Origin: Suillus spraguei
Lineage: Eukaryota > Basidiomycota > Agaricomycetes > Boletales > Suillaceae
Direction: 5' to 3'
Assembly: GCA_016800925.1 (NCBI GenBank)
Contig: JABCPU010000156.1
Coordinates: 84,885-148,884 of the forward strand
DNA: 64,000 nt
This document shows, one piece after another, positions 9,380 to 19,295 of the stretch. Made by a program: the position numbers and the translations under genes. Positions within the stretch are counted from its first letter, which is position 1. Each line of letters begins with the position of its first letter. A model generated the notes under the pieces. That model was not told where the DNA came from and did not search any database. It saw only the letters and a program-made list of their open reading frames with translations.

Positions 9380-11090
9380 TACCCAGGTTGTAAATGGTGG
9401 CTGAAAAATGTGACTGGGCTGAAGATTCATGAAGGCTCAGCCCATGGCCATTCATTTACCCATCTAGATTGACCCTCACACTCACAATGTACACAAAGTG
9501 CTTTTGTTGAAGAAGTCCCAGATGAAGGAGATACCCCGAGGTCCATAAACATTGATGTATTCTGAGAGTCCAAGCATGGTCTCATCTGTGACTATCATGA
9601 CATTCTGACAGGTAAGTACATATTAATACTACAGTGCCAGCTTGTATCTAATGGAAATTTGTGTTTACAGGGCGTATTTGTGATAAGAACGGCAACTTCC
9701 TCTATCCCAACACTCCTTCATCCTACACAGCAAAAAATCCTGATGACTGGACTCCATGTCACAACTGACAACAGTTCGAGTGTGCAAAGTTTATCTACAC
9801 TGAAAACCAGATGTCTGCCTGTGATATCAACAAGGTTCTTCACTTCTTGGGAATCATTCTTGCTGTTCATTGGGACAACCCACCATTTTCTGACCATAAG
9901 GACTTGTACAATACAATGCCACACCTCTAGGTGATATCACATGACAAAGTTTCTCCCTCAAGTATAACAGCAACAAACCTGAGGGCCAATGTCCACTTTG
10001 AATGGAGCAGTCCTATGATATTTGGTTTAGGGACCTCATGCTATTGCTAAGAATATGCTCGCAAATTCTGATTTCAAAGGTGGGATTGATTTTGTCCCAT
10101 ACTGTGAGTTCCAGGAGAAGGATGAGCAACGTCACTACAAAGACTTCATGTCAGGTGACTGGGCCTGGCAGCAAGCAGTATGTACATATCTCGTGTAGTT
10201 CATACAATCTCAATTCTGATGTCATGTACAGGACAAAATTGTGGAGGACCCACAAACACACAGCACAGCCTTCATTTCCATTATCATAGGCAGTGACAAA
10301 ACCACAGTTTCTGTTGCTACTGGCCAAAATGATTACTATCCATTATATCTCTCGATCAGCAATGTTCACAATAATATCTTGCACACACATCGCAATGCAT
10401 TGTCTCTGATCGGATTTTTAGCAATTCCTAAGAGTGCATTGCTATTTCTCTCCTTATTAACTTTGAAGCTTAAATTACTATAAACAGCAGAAAAAAAGAA
10501 TGTGGATGACCCTAAATACTGCAAGTTTAAAAAGCAGTTATTTTACTCCTCACTGTCAAAGATCTTCACCACCCTCAGGCCCAGAATGATGACTCCTGAA
10601 GGCATATGTTGTGGCAATATGCACTACTGGTGCATTATATTTAGACTTGGTCCCTACATTGCAGACTATGAACAGCAGGTGGTACTTGCATGCATAGTCA
10701 AAGACTGGTGTGGAGGGTAAGTAGTTATTGCTATCACACAGAGTCTCACTTATTTTATTTGCAAATGCCTTGCATTTCCTTCAAATCTTGATGGAGGAGG
10801 TGTTTCTCAGTCATGCAAACATACTGATGCACTGGTAGATTCAGTTGATTTTGGTGTCCTTTGGGACAAGTATAGTATCATTGGTGAGCTGGTGGTATGT
10901 CCCTGCCATGCATGCTGTGATTGTATTACTAATCAATGCCTGGACAAAGTGGCCGCAGCAAGAGTTGATTTTATAATGTGTGGCATGCTCAATGGCTCCT
11001 GTGCCTTTAGTTACTACAATTCATTCTGTATGTGGTCTTTTAAATTTAAATTGATGTTTGCTCATCAAACTTCTAGTGTAGAAACCATTG
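9380..11090 (+). pseudogene. Plavaka-type transposase remnant
   Basis: A degenerate plus-strand coding series with many stops and shifts. Recognisable pieces in order: a NPDDWTPCH / QFECAKFIYTENQMSA segment (about 9740-9840); NPPFSDHKDLYNTMPH (about 9880-9930); EQSYDIWFRDL (10005); DFMSGDWAWQQA (about 10145-10180); the core STAFISIIIGSDKTTVSVATG (about 10260-10325) followed by YYPLYLSISNVHNNI and LIGFLAIPK; then FKKQLFYSSLSKI and GPYIADYEQQVVLACIVKDW (to about 10715). These are the conserved blocks of the Plavaka transposase, a CACTA-related family expanded in Agaricomycetes. The copy is clearly dead. Confidence 0.75.
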
Positions 11091-11389
11091 GATATTGATG
11101 ACAGTGACAGTGGGCCAGGGGGCCAACAGAGCCATGCACACAAAGAAAACCCATTTGCTATTGAGTGTGATGACTTCAATGACGTTGAGGATCAGGGTGC
11201 TGTGGATGACATGGATGTCATTGCTGATGTGCAGTTAGCACAAACTGTTCATGCATATTTAATTCTTTCATTGATGATCTTTATTTCATGCAAAAATTCA
11301 GAACATAAATGTGCTCATACAGTGGCTGGTCACGCTAATGAACTTGAACTACCATCACTCCTGACCCTCATCTGCCTCTTCTTATGTAT

Positions 11390-11720
11390 TTTATACACTA
11401 CCTACTATACAATATCTACCAAAGGCAATAGGAAAGTGTACACTTATCTACTATACCACACACGATGGGCCCACTGTTGGTATCAACACACTTGACATAG
11501 GCCCACTTGTTGGTATCAGATATTCACTTGTGATAGGCCCACCTGTTCATATCAGGTACATATTTCATACACTACCTATCATACAATACCTACCAAAGGC
11601 AATAGAAAAGTGTACACTTATCTACTATACTACACACTATGAGCCCACTGTTGGTATCACATACATACTTGACATAGGCCCACCTATATTTAACACAACA
11701 ATACATTGATAGGCCTACAT
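11390..11720. repeat. Minisatellite, about 175-bp unit with inner repeats
   Basis: Two imperfect direct copies begin at about 11392 and 11567. Each holds CTACC(T)A, CAAAGGCAATAG and AAGTGTACACTTATCTACTA. Inside them GCCCACTGTTGGTATCA and ATAGGCCCACyTGTT recur at roughly 45-50 bp. No coding frame fits it. Confidence 0.7.
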
Positions 11721-11938
11721 GGGCTGGCCTGTGTAGAACAGGGATTTTTCAACCTTGGCTGTATGTATTATACAAGGGTAAAGTGACTGCAGTATGTGAA
11801 CCCTCAGTGGTACTCAAGTAAAATCTTGAACACTGGCTAAAGTGACTTGAAGCTTGGCAAAGCACAGCATGCAGTATACAGTACCATAGACCACAATTCA
11901 AGGTCAGTCCAGCATCATGCTTCAGAGTTCAAAAACAC

Positions 11939-12229
11939 ATGCCTGCTACTTGTCAATGTGCTCGCTGGTCTGCACAACTTCAAGCCAATGCTCGTCTGGT
12001 CTTGAGGGTAATGAAACCCCCTCCATCCACCTCAAATATTCAACCTATCACTGCTGGTGATACTGGACCTAGGGTAATGGTTCAGTGGGGGAAAGAAGAT
12101 GCTCTTACTGATGTCCTTGTTGATCATCTCACATCCAACTCTGCTGATTGTCGGATTCTCTTCTATTCTGATGGCAAAAAAGTCGCTTGTCCTCCCCCAC
12201 CTCATACACCTATCCTATCAAGGAGATGA
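11939..12229 (+). pseudogene. SANT/Myb-like transposon-associated relic
   Basis: A 96-codon frame from ATG 11939. The part EDALTDVLVDHLTSNSADCR followed by ILFYSDGKKVA matches, from memory, the first helices of a Myb/SANT-like DNA-binding domain common in Agaricomycete transposon-linked proteins (pattern LT..L...I..HSADR.ILFYSDGKKK). The remaining helices are missing downstream, so this is a fragment. It sits between a Plavaka remnant and a pogo-like element and was probably carried by one of them. Confidence 0.45.
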
Positions 12230-12357
12230 CCCTATGTTCATTCCAATCCAGCTGACTCAAGGCTCTTAGTGATCTTGTGTGCTATCACATCACTGTGGGT
12301 GCAATGGTTACCATGTAGATCTTTTTTTGATACTTGTTCTCCTCCCCCAGCTACTCA

Positions 12358-12452
12358 GCATCAGCATCATCATCATCATCATCTTCTCTTCTTCTTCTTC
12401 TTCTTCTTCTTCTTCTTTCTTCTTCTTCTTCTTCTTCTTCTTCTTCTTCTTG
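12358..12452. repeat. CAT/CTT trinucleotide microsatellite
   Basis: About seven ATC units followed by some 26 CTT units with one interruption (CTTTCTT). It produces long artificial Ser, Leu, Phe, Glu or Lys runs in all frames; none is a real protein. Confidence 0.95.
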
Positions 12453-12527
12453 CTCCTGCTCCCCCTTAGCATTAGTTTTGTTCTGTCAGTGTCCGACTTC
12501 ATGCCAATGTGCACTAAGCATGATTTA

Positions 12528-13524
12528 CAGTCTTAAATGGGCACTTGAGCCAGCAAAACTTTGTTGGCCTTCCATTGCACAACAAAGAGGTATCATCCAG
12601 ATCCACCTGGACAAACTTATAAGATATGTTCATAAATGTATAAAATAAATTGTTGAGTTCATCAATTGATATATGAATATGTTGTGAATGCATCAGTGTT
12701 TTCGGCCTTTATCACTGGTCCACGGTCACTTGAGCCAGCACCAAAGAAGTAAGTCAGAGAGATTAGTGTTATCTTTACAATCAGTAATGTTAATGACCAA
12801 TTATTCACTCCCACCATCAGACTTGTCACTGTGACCCTCCTTGGATGCCTCTGGATCATTCAGCATTGGCCTTGGCAGCGGTGCTTCCAGTTTTCCAAGT
12901 TTTGGTTTGTTCCATGCTAGTCTCCATCTTTCTAACTTCACTTGATCTCTTTCTGCCTCCCACAGCTTTACTTGATCTCTGTATGCTGTTCTGCATGCTT
13001 CATTTCTCACCAGCCACACAGAGTCTGAGAGTATGGGCAACACATTTTCTGGAGGAGAGTGGGGGGTAGCACATTGGGTACCTTGTCCAGTCTTAGCAGC
13101 AAATTGAAGGGTCCAAACCATATATGGTTTATCATGTGTCACTGATAAAATGATAAGATATGGATATGATAGTGTACATTTTACAACCTTCCACTAGCAT
13201 CACACTGGCAGATGATTATATGCAGTATTCATACTTTCTCTTTGATGAAGTTGTTGGCAGAGGTTGTGTCCATTGATTTCATAAACTTGGGTGGTGAGGA
13301 TAATTCAATATGGTCTTGCAGCACCAAAATAGTTAAATTTCTGGCACATTACAACACACAGTGCAAGATCATAAAACATATTTAGGCCAAGCAGTATATA
13401 TATAGAGGATGACTATGAGGCAATAAAATGTTAGCCTGCATTTTTGGCCAAATATTGCACGAGTGTTGTGCTATGGGCATTTGGCTCAAGTGACAGTGGT
13501 GGCTCAAGTGCCCGTTTTAGACTG
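12528..13524. mobile_element. pogo/mariner-like element, non-autonomous, TA target site
   Basis: A 997-bp element with imperfect terminal inverted repeats: CAGTCTTAAATGGGCACTTG at the left, and the inverse of CAGTCTAAAACGGGCACTTG at the right, each continuing with AGCC. Both ends abut TA (12526-12527 and 13525-13526), the target duplication of the Tc1/mariner superfamily. The motif CACTTGAGCCA recurs inside each end (near 12725 and 13482), as transposase-binding repeats would. A C-terminal transposase-like frame lies inside. Confidence 0.7.
12801..13142 (-). pseudogene. C-terminal fragment of a pogo-like transposase (tentative)
   Basis: A minus-strand frame of about 113 codons without its own ATG. 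The part TAYRDQVKLWEAERDQVKLE, then a W.KPKLGKLE.PLPRP motif and an acidic Ser/Gly tail, resembles from memory the basic coiled tail at the end of Agaricomycete DDE (CENP-B/Tigger-like) transposases. The catalytic region is absent. This suits a deletion derivative of a pogo-like element. An alternative is an unrelated transposon-linked protein. Confidence 0.45.
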
Positions 13525-13644
13525 TAAGTGTTCTTAAGTGAGTTCTTTCAGAACTCAAGCCGGGAGTTTGAGGCGTTTAGCCAGTGTTTAAGCGAGTCTT
13601 CAAGATTTTCCAAAGTTACTTTGACGTTTGCTATTGTTTACTTA

Positions 13645-14051
13645 CACATTAGCAGTTTCGGAGTTTTTCACTATGCAAGATTTGTTTCAAAATGTGATTG
13701 ATAAATTTGGCATTCTTACTATACATTTTGATGCAGTAAAAATACAAAATTTGGAAGAGCAGGAAAATCCTGGATGAAATTCTACATTTCAGACACCATT
13801 TTGACACATGAAAAGAAAGTAATTTAACCAACAGCGAGATTTGAATCAAAATGATCGAACATTTTGATTCAATCTTGCATGGAGTAAAACTCCTTTCAAA
13901 CTGGCGAAATGTGTTTTTAATGTTTTAATTCCAAATTTTCCTGAAATTTCACCCCATGCAATATTTGAATCAAAAATGTATAGTAAGAATGCCAAATTTA
14001 TCAATCACATTTTGAAACAAATCTCGCATAGACTCCGAAACCGCCGATGTG
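13645..14051. mobile_element. Harbinger/Tourist-like MITE
   Basis: A 407-bp AT-rich element with about 85-bp terminal inverted repeats starting CACAT(T/C)(A/G)GC(A/G)GTTTCGGAG. Shared inner blocks include TTTGTTTCAAAATGTGATTG and TGGCATTCTTACTATACATT. It is bordered on both sides by TTA (13642-13644 and 14052-14054), the 3-bp TWA-type target duplication of PIF/Harbinger. It has no coding capacity and lies 75 bp past the 3' end of the prefoldin gene. Confidence 0.75.
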
Positions 14052-14126
14052 TTATGCCTTCAAGCTTCAAGATGGGATATCAGGGCGCTAAAGCGTAACC
14101 GAAAAATTCGTAAGCGATAACGAGTG

Positions 14127-14981
14127 CTAGCCCCCCTTCTTTCCATTGGCTTCTCCGGCTAGTCGGCGCTCTCTTCTCCGTTTAACATCCCAATTATAAA
14201 CTCTAGCAGTGTTGACTTCCATCACCGTCAGCTGCTCTCGCAGAAACTCCAAGTCTTCAATCGTAGCTTTTAAACTGACCTCTGCAAGTTCCAATTTGGA
14301 CCGCAGGAGCGATGCAGCCTCCGACAACTTGTACGATAGCATGACATTCGCCTTATACGAAACATAAGATTTCATCGGGAAACTCACAGAGGACAACTAA
14401 ACTCACCCCTAGCCATAGATAAACAGTATCAGTGTTTTCAAGCTCTGCTTCCGCAAAAAGCGTGTCATTCAATTCAAACGTTGTAGTAAGCAGCTTTTGG
14501 GGATTCTCGGAGTTTTCTTCGTCACTGAGATCATCCTCCAGATCGTCGCTTTTGTTCTTCCCTTCCTACATGATCATCAGATAATGTCGACACACGTGTT
14601 CGCAGTGCCTGGACTTACTCTTCTTTCTTGCAGGAACTCCACCATATGTAATGTCTTTCTGATATCTGGGATCTTGTCCTCCAGACCTTTTCGTCGTTGT
14701 GTTAGGTTAGCATCCATATATCGGTACTTCCTGGACTTCCTTAGGTTCAAGATCATCACAGATTATATATCAGCTGAAACATACGCGATAGCATCCTGGA
14801 AATTCTTCAGGGGAGTCTCGACCGCGCCATCTGGGCCTCCCAGATATTCTTCGACATTTGCCTACATCATTAAGCATGATCAGAAAACCATCAATCTACT
14901 TTCATTGACACGCACGATAAATGGAGCTTTTGGAATACCCCGTGGATTTTTCTCTTCTTGAAATATCGACTTGGCAGACAT
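14127..14981 (-). CDS. PAC10: Prefoldin subunit 3
   Basis: Five exons on the minus strand: 14981-14916, 14861-14785, 14739-14619, 14565-14407, 14351-14127; 215 aa. All introns are short GT-AG. The protein starts MSAKSIFQEEKNPRGIPKAP. It contains KYRYMDANLTQRRKGLEDKI and KTLHMVEFLQERR in the first helix, ELNDTLFAEAELENTDTVYL in the beta hairpin region, and ARVYNWDVKRRRERR at the C-terminus. These are hallmarks of prefoldin alpha-type subunit 3 (VBP1/Pac10). Prefoldin is a cytosolic hexameric co-chaperone that passes nascent actin and tubulin to CCT. The length is near the family norm. It is divergently transcribed from MRD1 with only 120 bp between the start codons. Confidence 0.92.
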
Positions 14982-15101
14982 GGTCGTAAGGACTGCAGTC
15001 CTGAAAGCTCTGACCCTGCTTCCAATGAGGAGCACGGGTACATCCGGTCGGAGTTAAAATTAGTCTCGATATTTCTTCTGTCCTCATAAATTTTTGCAAC
15101 G
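14982..15101. promoter_or_regulatory. Bidirectional promoter between PFD3 and MRD1
   Basis: Only 120 bp separate the two start codons, so both promoters and both 5' leaders must fit here. I see no clear TATA box. Co-regulation of a chaperone gene and a ribosome-biogenesis gene is plausible (inference). Confidence 0.5.
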
Positions 15102-17738
15102 ATGTCCCGTTTGATTGTGAAAAATCTACCCGCGTACTTGACGCCAGATCGCCTTAGAAAACACTTTGAACAACAAGGTGCTCCCTCTGGAACCATCACA
15201 GATGTAAAAATCTCGCTCAAGCCAGATGGTACATCCCGTCGATTCGGCTTCGTTGGCTTCAAGACGGATGAACAAGCTAACACTGCAAGGGACTGGTTTG
15301 ACCGCACGTTCATCGACTCGACGCGAATCAACGTCATGGTTGTTGCAGTAAGTTTTTTTCCTCTCTTGAAATGTTGGTATTTTGTTTTAAAAAATCTTCC
15401 CGCAGGGCGCGAAAGATGCTCCAACTCCTCGACCAAATAAGAGAAGACGCCTGGAAGATACCGCTGCGGACCCAGGGCCGTCATCGCGACCACATGTCCA
15501 CAAGGCGGACAAGAACGGTAAGACAAACGGACCAGCCCCTTCGACATCAGCGTCTCCGTTAGATCAGTTCATGGATGTCATGCAACCCCGTACGAAAAAG
15601 GGTCCGTCATGGGCAAATGAAGCTAAGGAGTCTCATCCGACTGGTCCGACCGAGACAACGGCGACATCTAATGGACCAGATGATAATGAGGCTGTCTCAG
15701 ACCTCGAATGGATGAGACGACGCATGAACCTAGTATCAGATTCGTTACCCGATAAAGTCTCTGAGCGATCAGACGACGAACAGACGGTTAACCAGAGTGC
15801 CGTTCCTGAGGAACGCCAGGACTTGACAAGAACGACGATTATGCAGACGTCTCGACTATTCTTGCGGAATCTTCCATTCTCGTGTACGGAAGCCGAGATC
15901 TTGGAGCTCTCTCAACCGTTCGGGGAAGTTGCGCAGGTGAGGATCTCGTAGCCTTGTGTATTCCCCTTATCTTTAGCTTTTCCTTGATGATAAACACTTA
16001 GGGACATCTGATTCTATGATGATCCCCGGGAACCGATAGTAGAAAAAATTATCTGACTTCTATTCCCGTCTTACAATTTGCGTGTCGATGATCACTTTGC
16101 TGACTTATCGCTATCCTGACAGGTCCATATACCTATCGACTGCTTGTCTAAGCAGTCGAAGGGTCTGGCCTATGTAACGTTCAAGCAGCCGACATCTGCG
16201 CTCGCAGCGTACGAAGCACTGGACAAGACGTCCTTTCAAGGTCGTCTTCTCCACATTATTGCTGCTGTTGACCGTAAAGGCAAGTTTGAAGTAGTAGAGG
16301 GCGAGGGAAAAAGACAAACATTGAAAGATGAGAGGAGTTCTCGGCGTAAAGCGACAGCTGGGCGGGAGTTTAATTGGAGTATGTTGTACATGAATGTTCG
16401 TCAAGCCTTTGTCATGCTACGCACTATATATCGAAATCTCATGCAATGCATGTCCAGAGCGACGCAGTGGCATCATCTATTGCCGATCGGATGGGAATTG
16501 CCAAGGCAGACATTCTGAATCCTGAGTCAGATAACGCGGCAGTTAAGCTTGCGCTTGCAGAGACGCACGTTATTCAAGAAACGAAGTCGTACCTCGAGTC
16601 CCAGGGAGTCATCTTATCGTCATTTTCTTCCCGAGCGCGGTCCGATACTACGATACTCGTGAAAAACATCCCCTATGGCACGACTATGGAACAGATTCGT
16701 GAGATGTTCGAGCCACATGGAGAACTCAGCCGCGTCATCGTACCACCAGCAGGTACCATGGCAGTGGTAGAATTCAGACAGGCAGATGAAGCTGCCAAGG
16801 CTTTTCGAGCTGTAGCTTACCGACGTCTCGGAAGTAGTATAGTCTACTTGGAGAAGGGTCCGATGGGCATGTTCCAAGAGACTGCGGATGAAGAAGGAAA
16901 CTCTGTCCGTACGCTAACAACTGCATTCAAGCCGATTACTATCGCCGAGCAGGAAGCTGGCAACAGTGCCGATGCGGACGGGCCCGCTTTGTCTGCTGGG
17001 ACGACTTTGTTCGTCAAGAATCTGGCTTTCAGTACCACTGCGGAGCGTCTGACGCAAGTTTTCCGCGGTCTTTCTGGATTCTCGTTCGCGCGAGTACAGA
17101 CCAAGCCTGATCCCAAACGACCTACTGTTTCCGGTGCTGAAGCCCCCCGGCTGAGTATGGGATATGGTTTCGTAGGGTTCAAGACGGCTGAAGATGCGAA
17201 GAAGGCTATGAAGAGCATGCAGGGCTTTGTACTTGACGGACATTCGTTGCACGTCAAGTTCGCTGGGCGCGGGACAGAAGACGAGCCCAAAGACAATACA
17301 GTCGCCAAGAGCAGGTCAACGAAGATGATAGTGAAAAACGTTCCATTTGAAGCTACGAAGAAAGATATCAGAGAGCTATTTAGGTCAGTACGGTTTATTG
17401 TCTATGTGCCTAATATCTCATTAAACCCGCACCCTGTATATAGTGCCCATGGTCATCTCAAATCCGTACGTCTTCCGAAGAAGTTCGACTCGCGTTCGCG
17501 TGGTTTTGCGTTCTTGGAGTTCCTCACCCGGCACGAAGCGGAGAACGCATACGCTGCGCTACGACACACGCATTTACTCGGGAGACATCTTGTACTTCAA
17601 TGGGCGGAAGAGGCTGAACAGGACATAGAGGTGCTACGGAAGAAGGCAGGCGTGGGGTATGGTGATGGTGCTGAACTGCCTGGGCGTAAACGGAAACTTG
17701 AAATTGCGGGAGATGATACTGGTGGTGATGTAGAGTGA
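15102..17738 (+). CDS. MRD1: Multiple RNA-binding domain protein 1
   Basis: Five exons: 15102-15347, 15406-15936, 16123-16395, 16458-17383, 17444-17738; 756 aa, all joins in frame. Five RRM domains are visible. RRM1 is at the N-terminus (SRLIVKNLPAYLT, RRFGFVGFKT). RRM2 begins SRLFLRNLPFSCTEAE. RRM3 begins TTILVKNIPYGTTMEQIREM. RRM4 begins TTLFVKNLAFSTTAERL with YGFVGFKTAEDAKKA. RRM5 begins TKMIVKNVPFEATKKDIREL with GFAFLEFLTRHEA. The linker SDAVASSIADRMGIAKADIL is highly typical of MRD1/RBM19. The protein acts in the nucleolus on 35S pre-rRNA, in the U3 small-subunit processome, for cleavages at A0-A2. Intron 2 (186 bp) is longer than the other three (58-62 bp); intron 3 uses a GTTCGT donor. 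Confidence 0.95.
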
Positions 17739-17902
17739 TGACGTACAGAACAATTTCATTTACCAGGAGATTTTAGTACCACGATTGGACGCGACGCGAC
17801 GCATCCATTTCCACGCCACCGGCGTCAGGTCAATGGCACTACGCACAATTTGAACTAGAACTAGAACTGCTACTGCGACTTCAAACTAATCAATCTTTAA
17901 CG

Positions 17903-18952
17903 ATGCACAGTGCCGATGAGGATATGCAGACATCGCCTCCTCCAGCGAAACGACAACGCACGAGCCACCGCAAAACATCCGAATCATTAATTGAACAGTC
18001 GCAGTTTTGGTTTGCCGACGGGGACATCGTGATTAGTGTTGAAGGGCAGTCGTGGAGGATCCACCGGAGCAAGCTTATGTGTTCTGTAATTTTTGCGGAC
18101 ATGCTCGAACTTCCGCAGCCGGCCGACATCGAGAGAATGCACGGGTGCCCTCTGGTTAGGTTGTCGCGAGATTCCGTGAATGACTGGCTAGTCGTCCTGA
18201 CATGGATGTACCAACGCGAGTAAGTCATCCCCTCATCCGTCAAACTATGACTGTGTATGACCATGTCTCTAGGAGGTTCAATAACCAAACTGTCGTTTTT
18301 GATACCATAGCCGGAGCCCTGCGACTATCTAACAAATATGACATCGCAGACCTCCGTCAATGGAGCACACGTCAGCTATTTCTGCTCTGGCCCCAAGACC
18401 TCACCAAAATGACTTATGCCGCATTCCCTCATGCCGCTGGTGAGCCTTCCTTTTCTCCTGTAGATCGGTCTAAAGTGTGCCCTACTAGAGGCCATATGCC
18501 TCGCACGAGAATGTAATGTTCCCGAGATCCTTCCCGCATCATTCTATGCGCTTTCGATTCTCCGTTGGAGTTATATAGCCGATGGTGGCCAAAGCCACAT
18601 CCAATTATCTCCATCAGACCTTCGGTGCTTCATAGTCGGACGCGAACACCTTCAAGATCATCTATACGCAATTTTGACTGGCGCACACGAGCGGCCAGGT
18701 GAACGCCCCACAATTATTTGCGCTAGTTGTGAGAACGCATCTCAGACGTGGCTTGGCTCATCATTGAAAACGGATGCTTCCTCCCCGTATGGAGTGTGGC
18801 TTCTTCGTGCCCTGCAACTTTTTGCTGCGAACGGCTGTCCAGGCTTGAGTTTACATCATGCTCGATGTGATGTGAACTTTCGTCTGCGAATCAGCGGGTT
18901 CGTTCAAGACCTTCGCGAAGCGATTCCCAGATATTTTATGCTTCGAGCATGA
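17903..18952 (+). CDS. BTB/POZ domain protein
   Basis: Three exons: 17903-18219, 18273-18439, 18489-18952; 315 aa. The N-terminus has a basic KRQRTSHRK patch. The BTB fold follows: FWFADGDIVISVEGQSWRIH, RSKLMCSVIFADMLELPQP, then a helical C-terminal half with LRLSNKYDIADLRQWSTRQL. This is the BTB type that is multiplied in Agaricomycetes, whose members are usually annotated only as BTB-domain proteins. BTB domains mediate dimerisation and often serve as Cullin-3 substrate adaptors; no Kelch or other partner domain is present. It follows MRD1 in the same direction by 165 bp. Intron 2 (49 bp) was placed so that the frame joins HAA to EAICLARECNVPE. Confidence 0.85.
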
Positions 18953-19295
18953 TTGAGCCGTTAACCACTAACCACTACAAGATAAGGCAATGGCATGCTC
19001 GAATTTTGTTGTTTGTGTAACGGAAGGGCAACGTTTTAGCTTCCGTGTTCTTCTTTCTTGTCTCATCTACGTATCTTGTTTTCGTTCTCAGTGACTGTTA
19101 TCATTATATGGTATTTCTTGGCTACATATATCAACGTATAATAATCTCTGTGTGTGGTATCAGATGAGTCTGATTGTTATGTACGAAAAAATTCAAGTTG
19201 TCCGGGAAACTCTCGTCATCTTATATGAACCCCAAAGTGTGCTAAGACACTACGCCTGGCAGCCAAGATAAGCCTAGCTAGTGGCTTGAAGATAT
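18953..19295. other. Intergenic, convergent gene ends
   Basis: The 343 bp between the ends of the BTB gene and the membrane-protein gene. It should hold both 3' ends. AATAAT-rich stretches near 19138 may serve polyadenylation. I see no gene. Confidence 0.5.

Noticed and set aside
12269..12648. Overlapping frames with long Ser, Leu, Phe, Glu or Lys runs
   Set aside because: They are produced by the CTT/CAT microsatellite in every frame and have no conserved flanks.
16620..17308. Minus-strand frames inside MRD1
   Set aside because: Antisense to well-conserved RRM-coding exons.
18440..18463. 24-bp intron in the BTB gene
   Set aside because: It would put the last exon out of frame. An acceptor at 18488 (49-bp intron) restores the frame and the conserved text.
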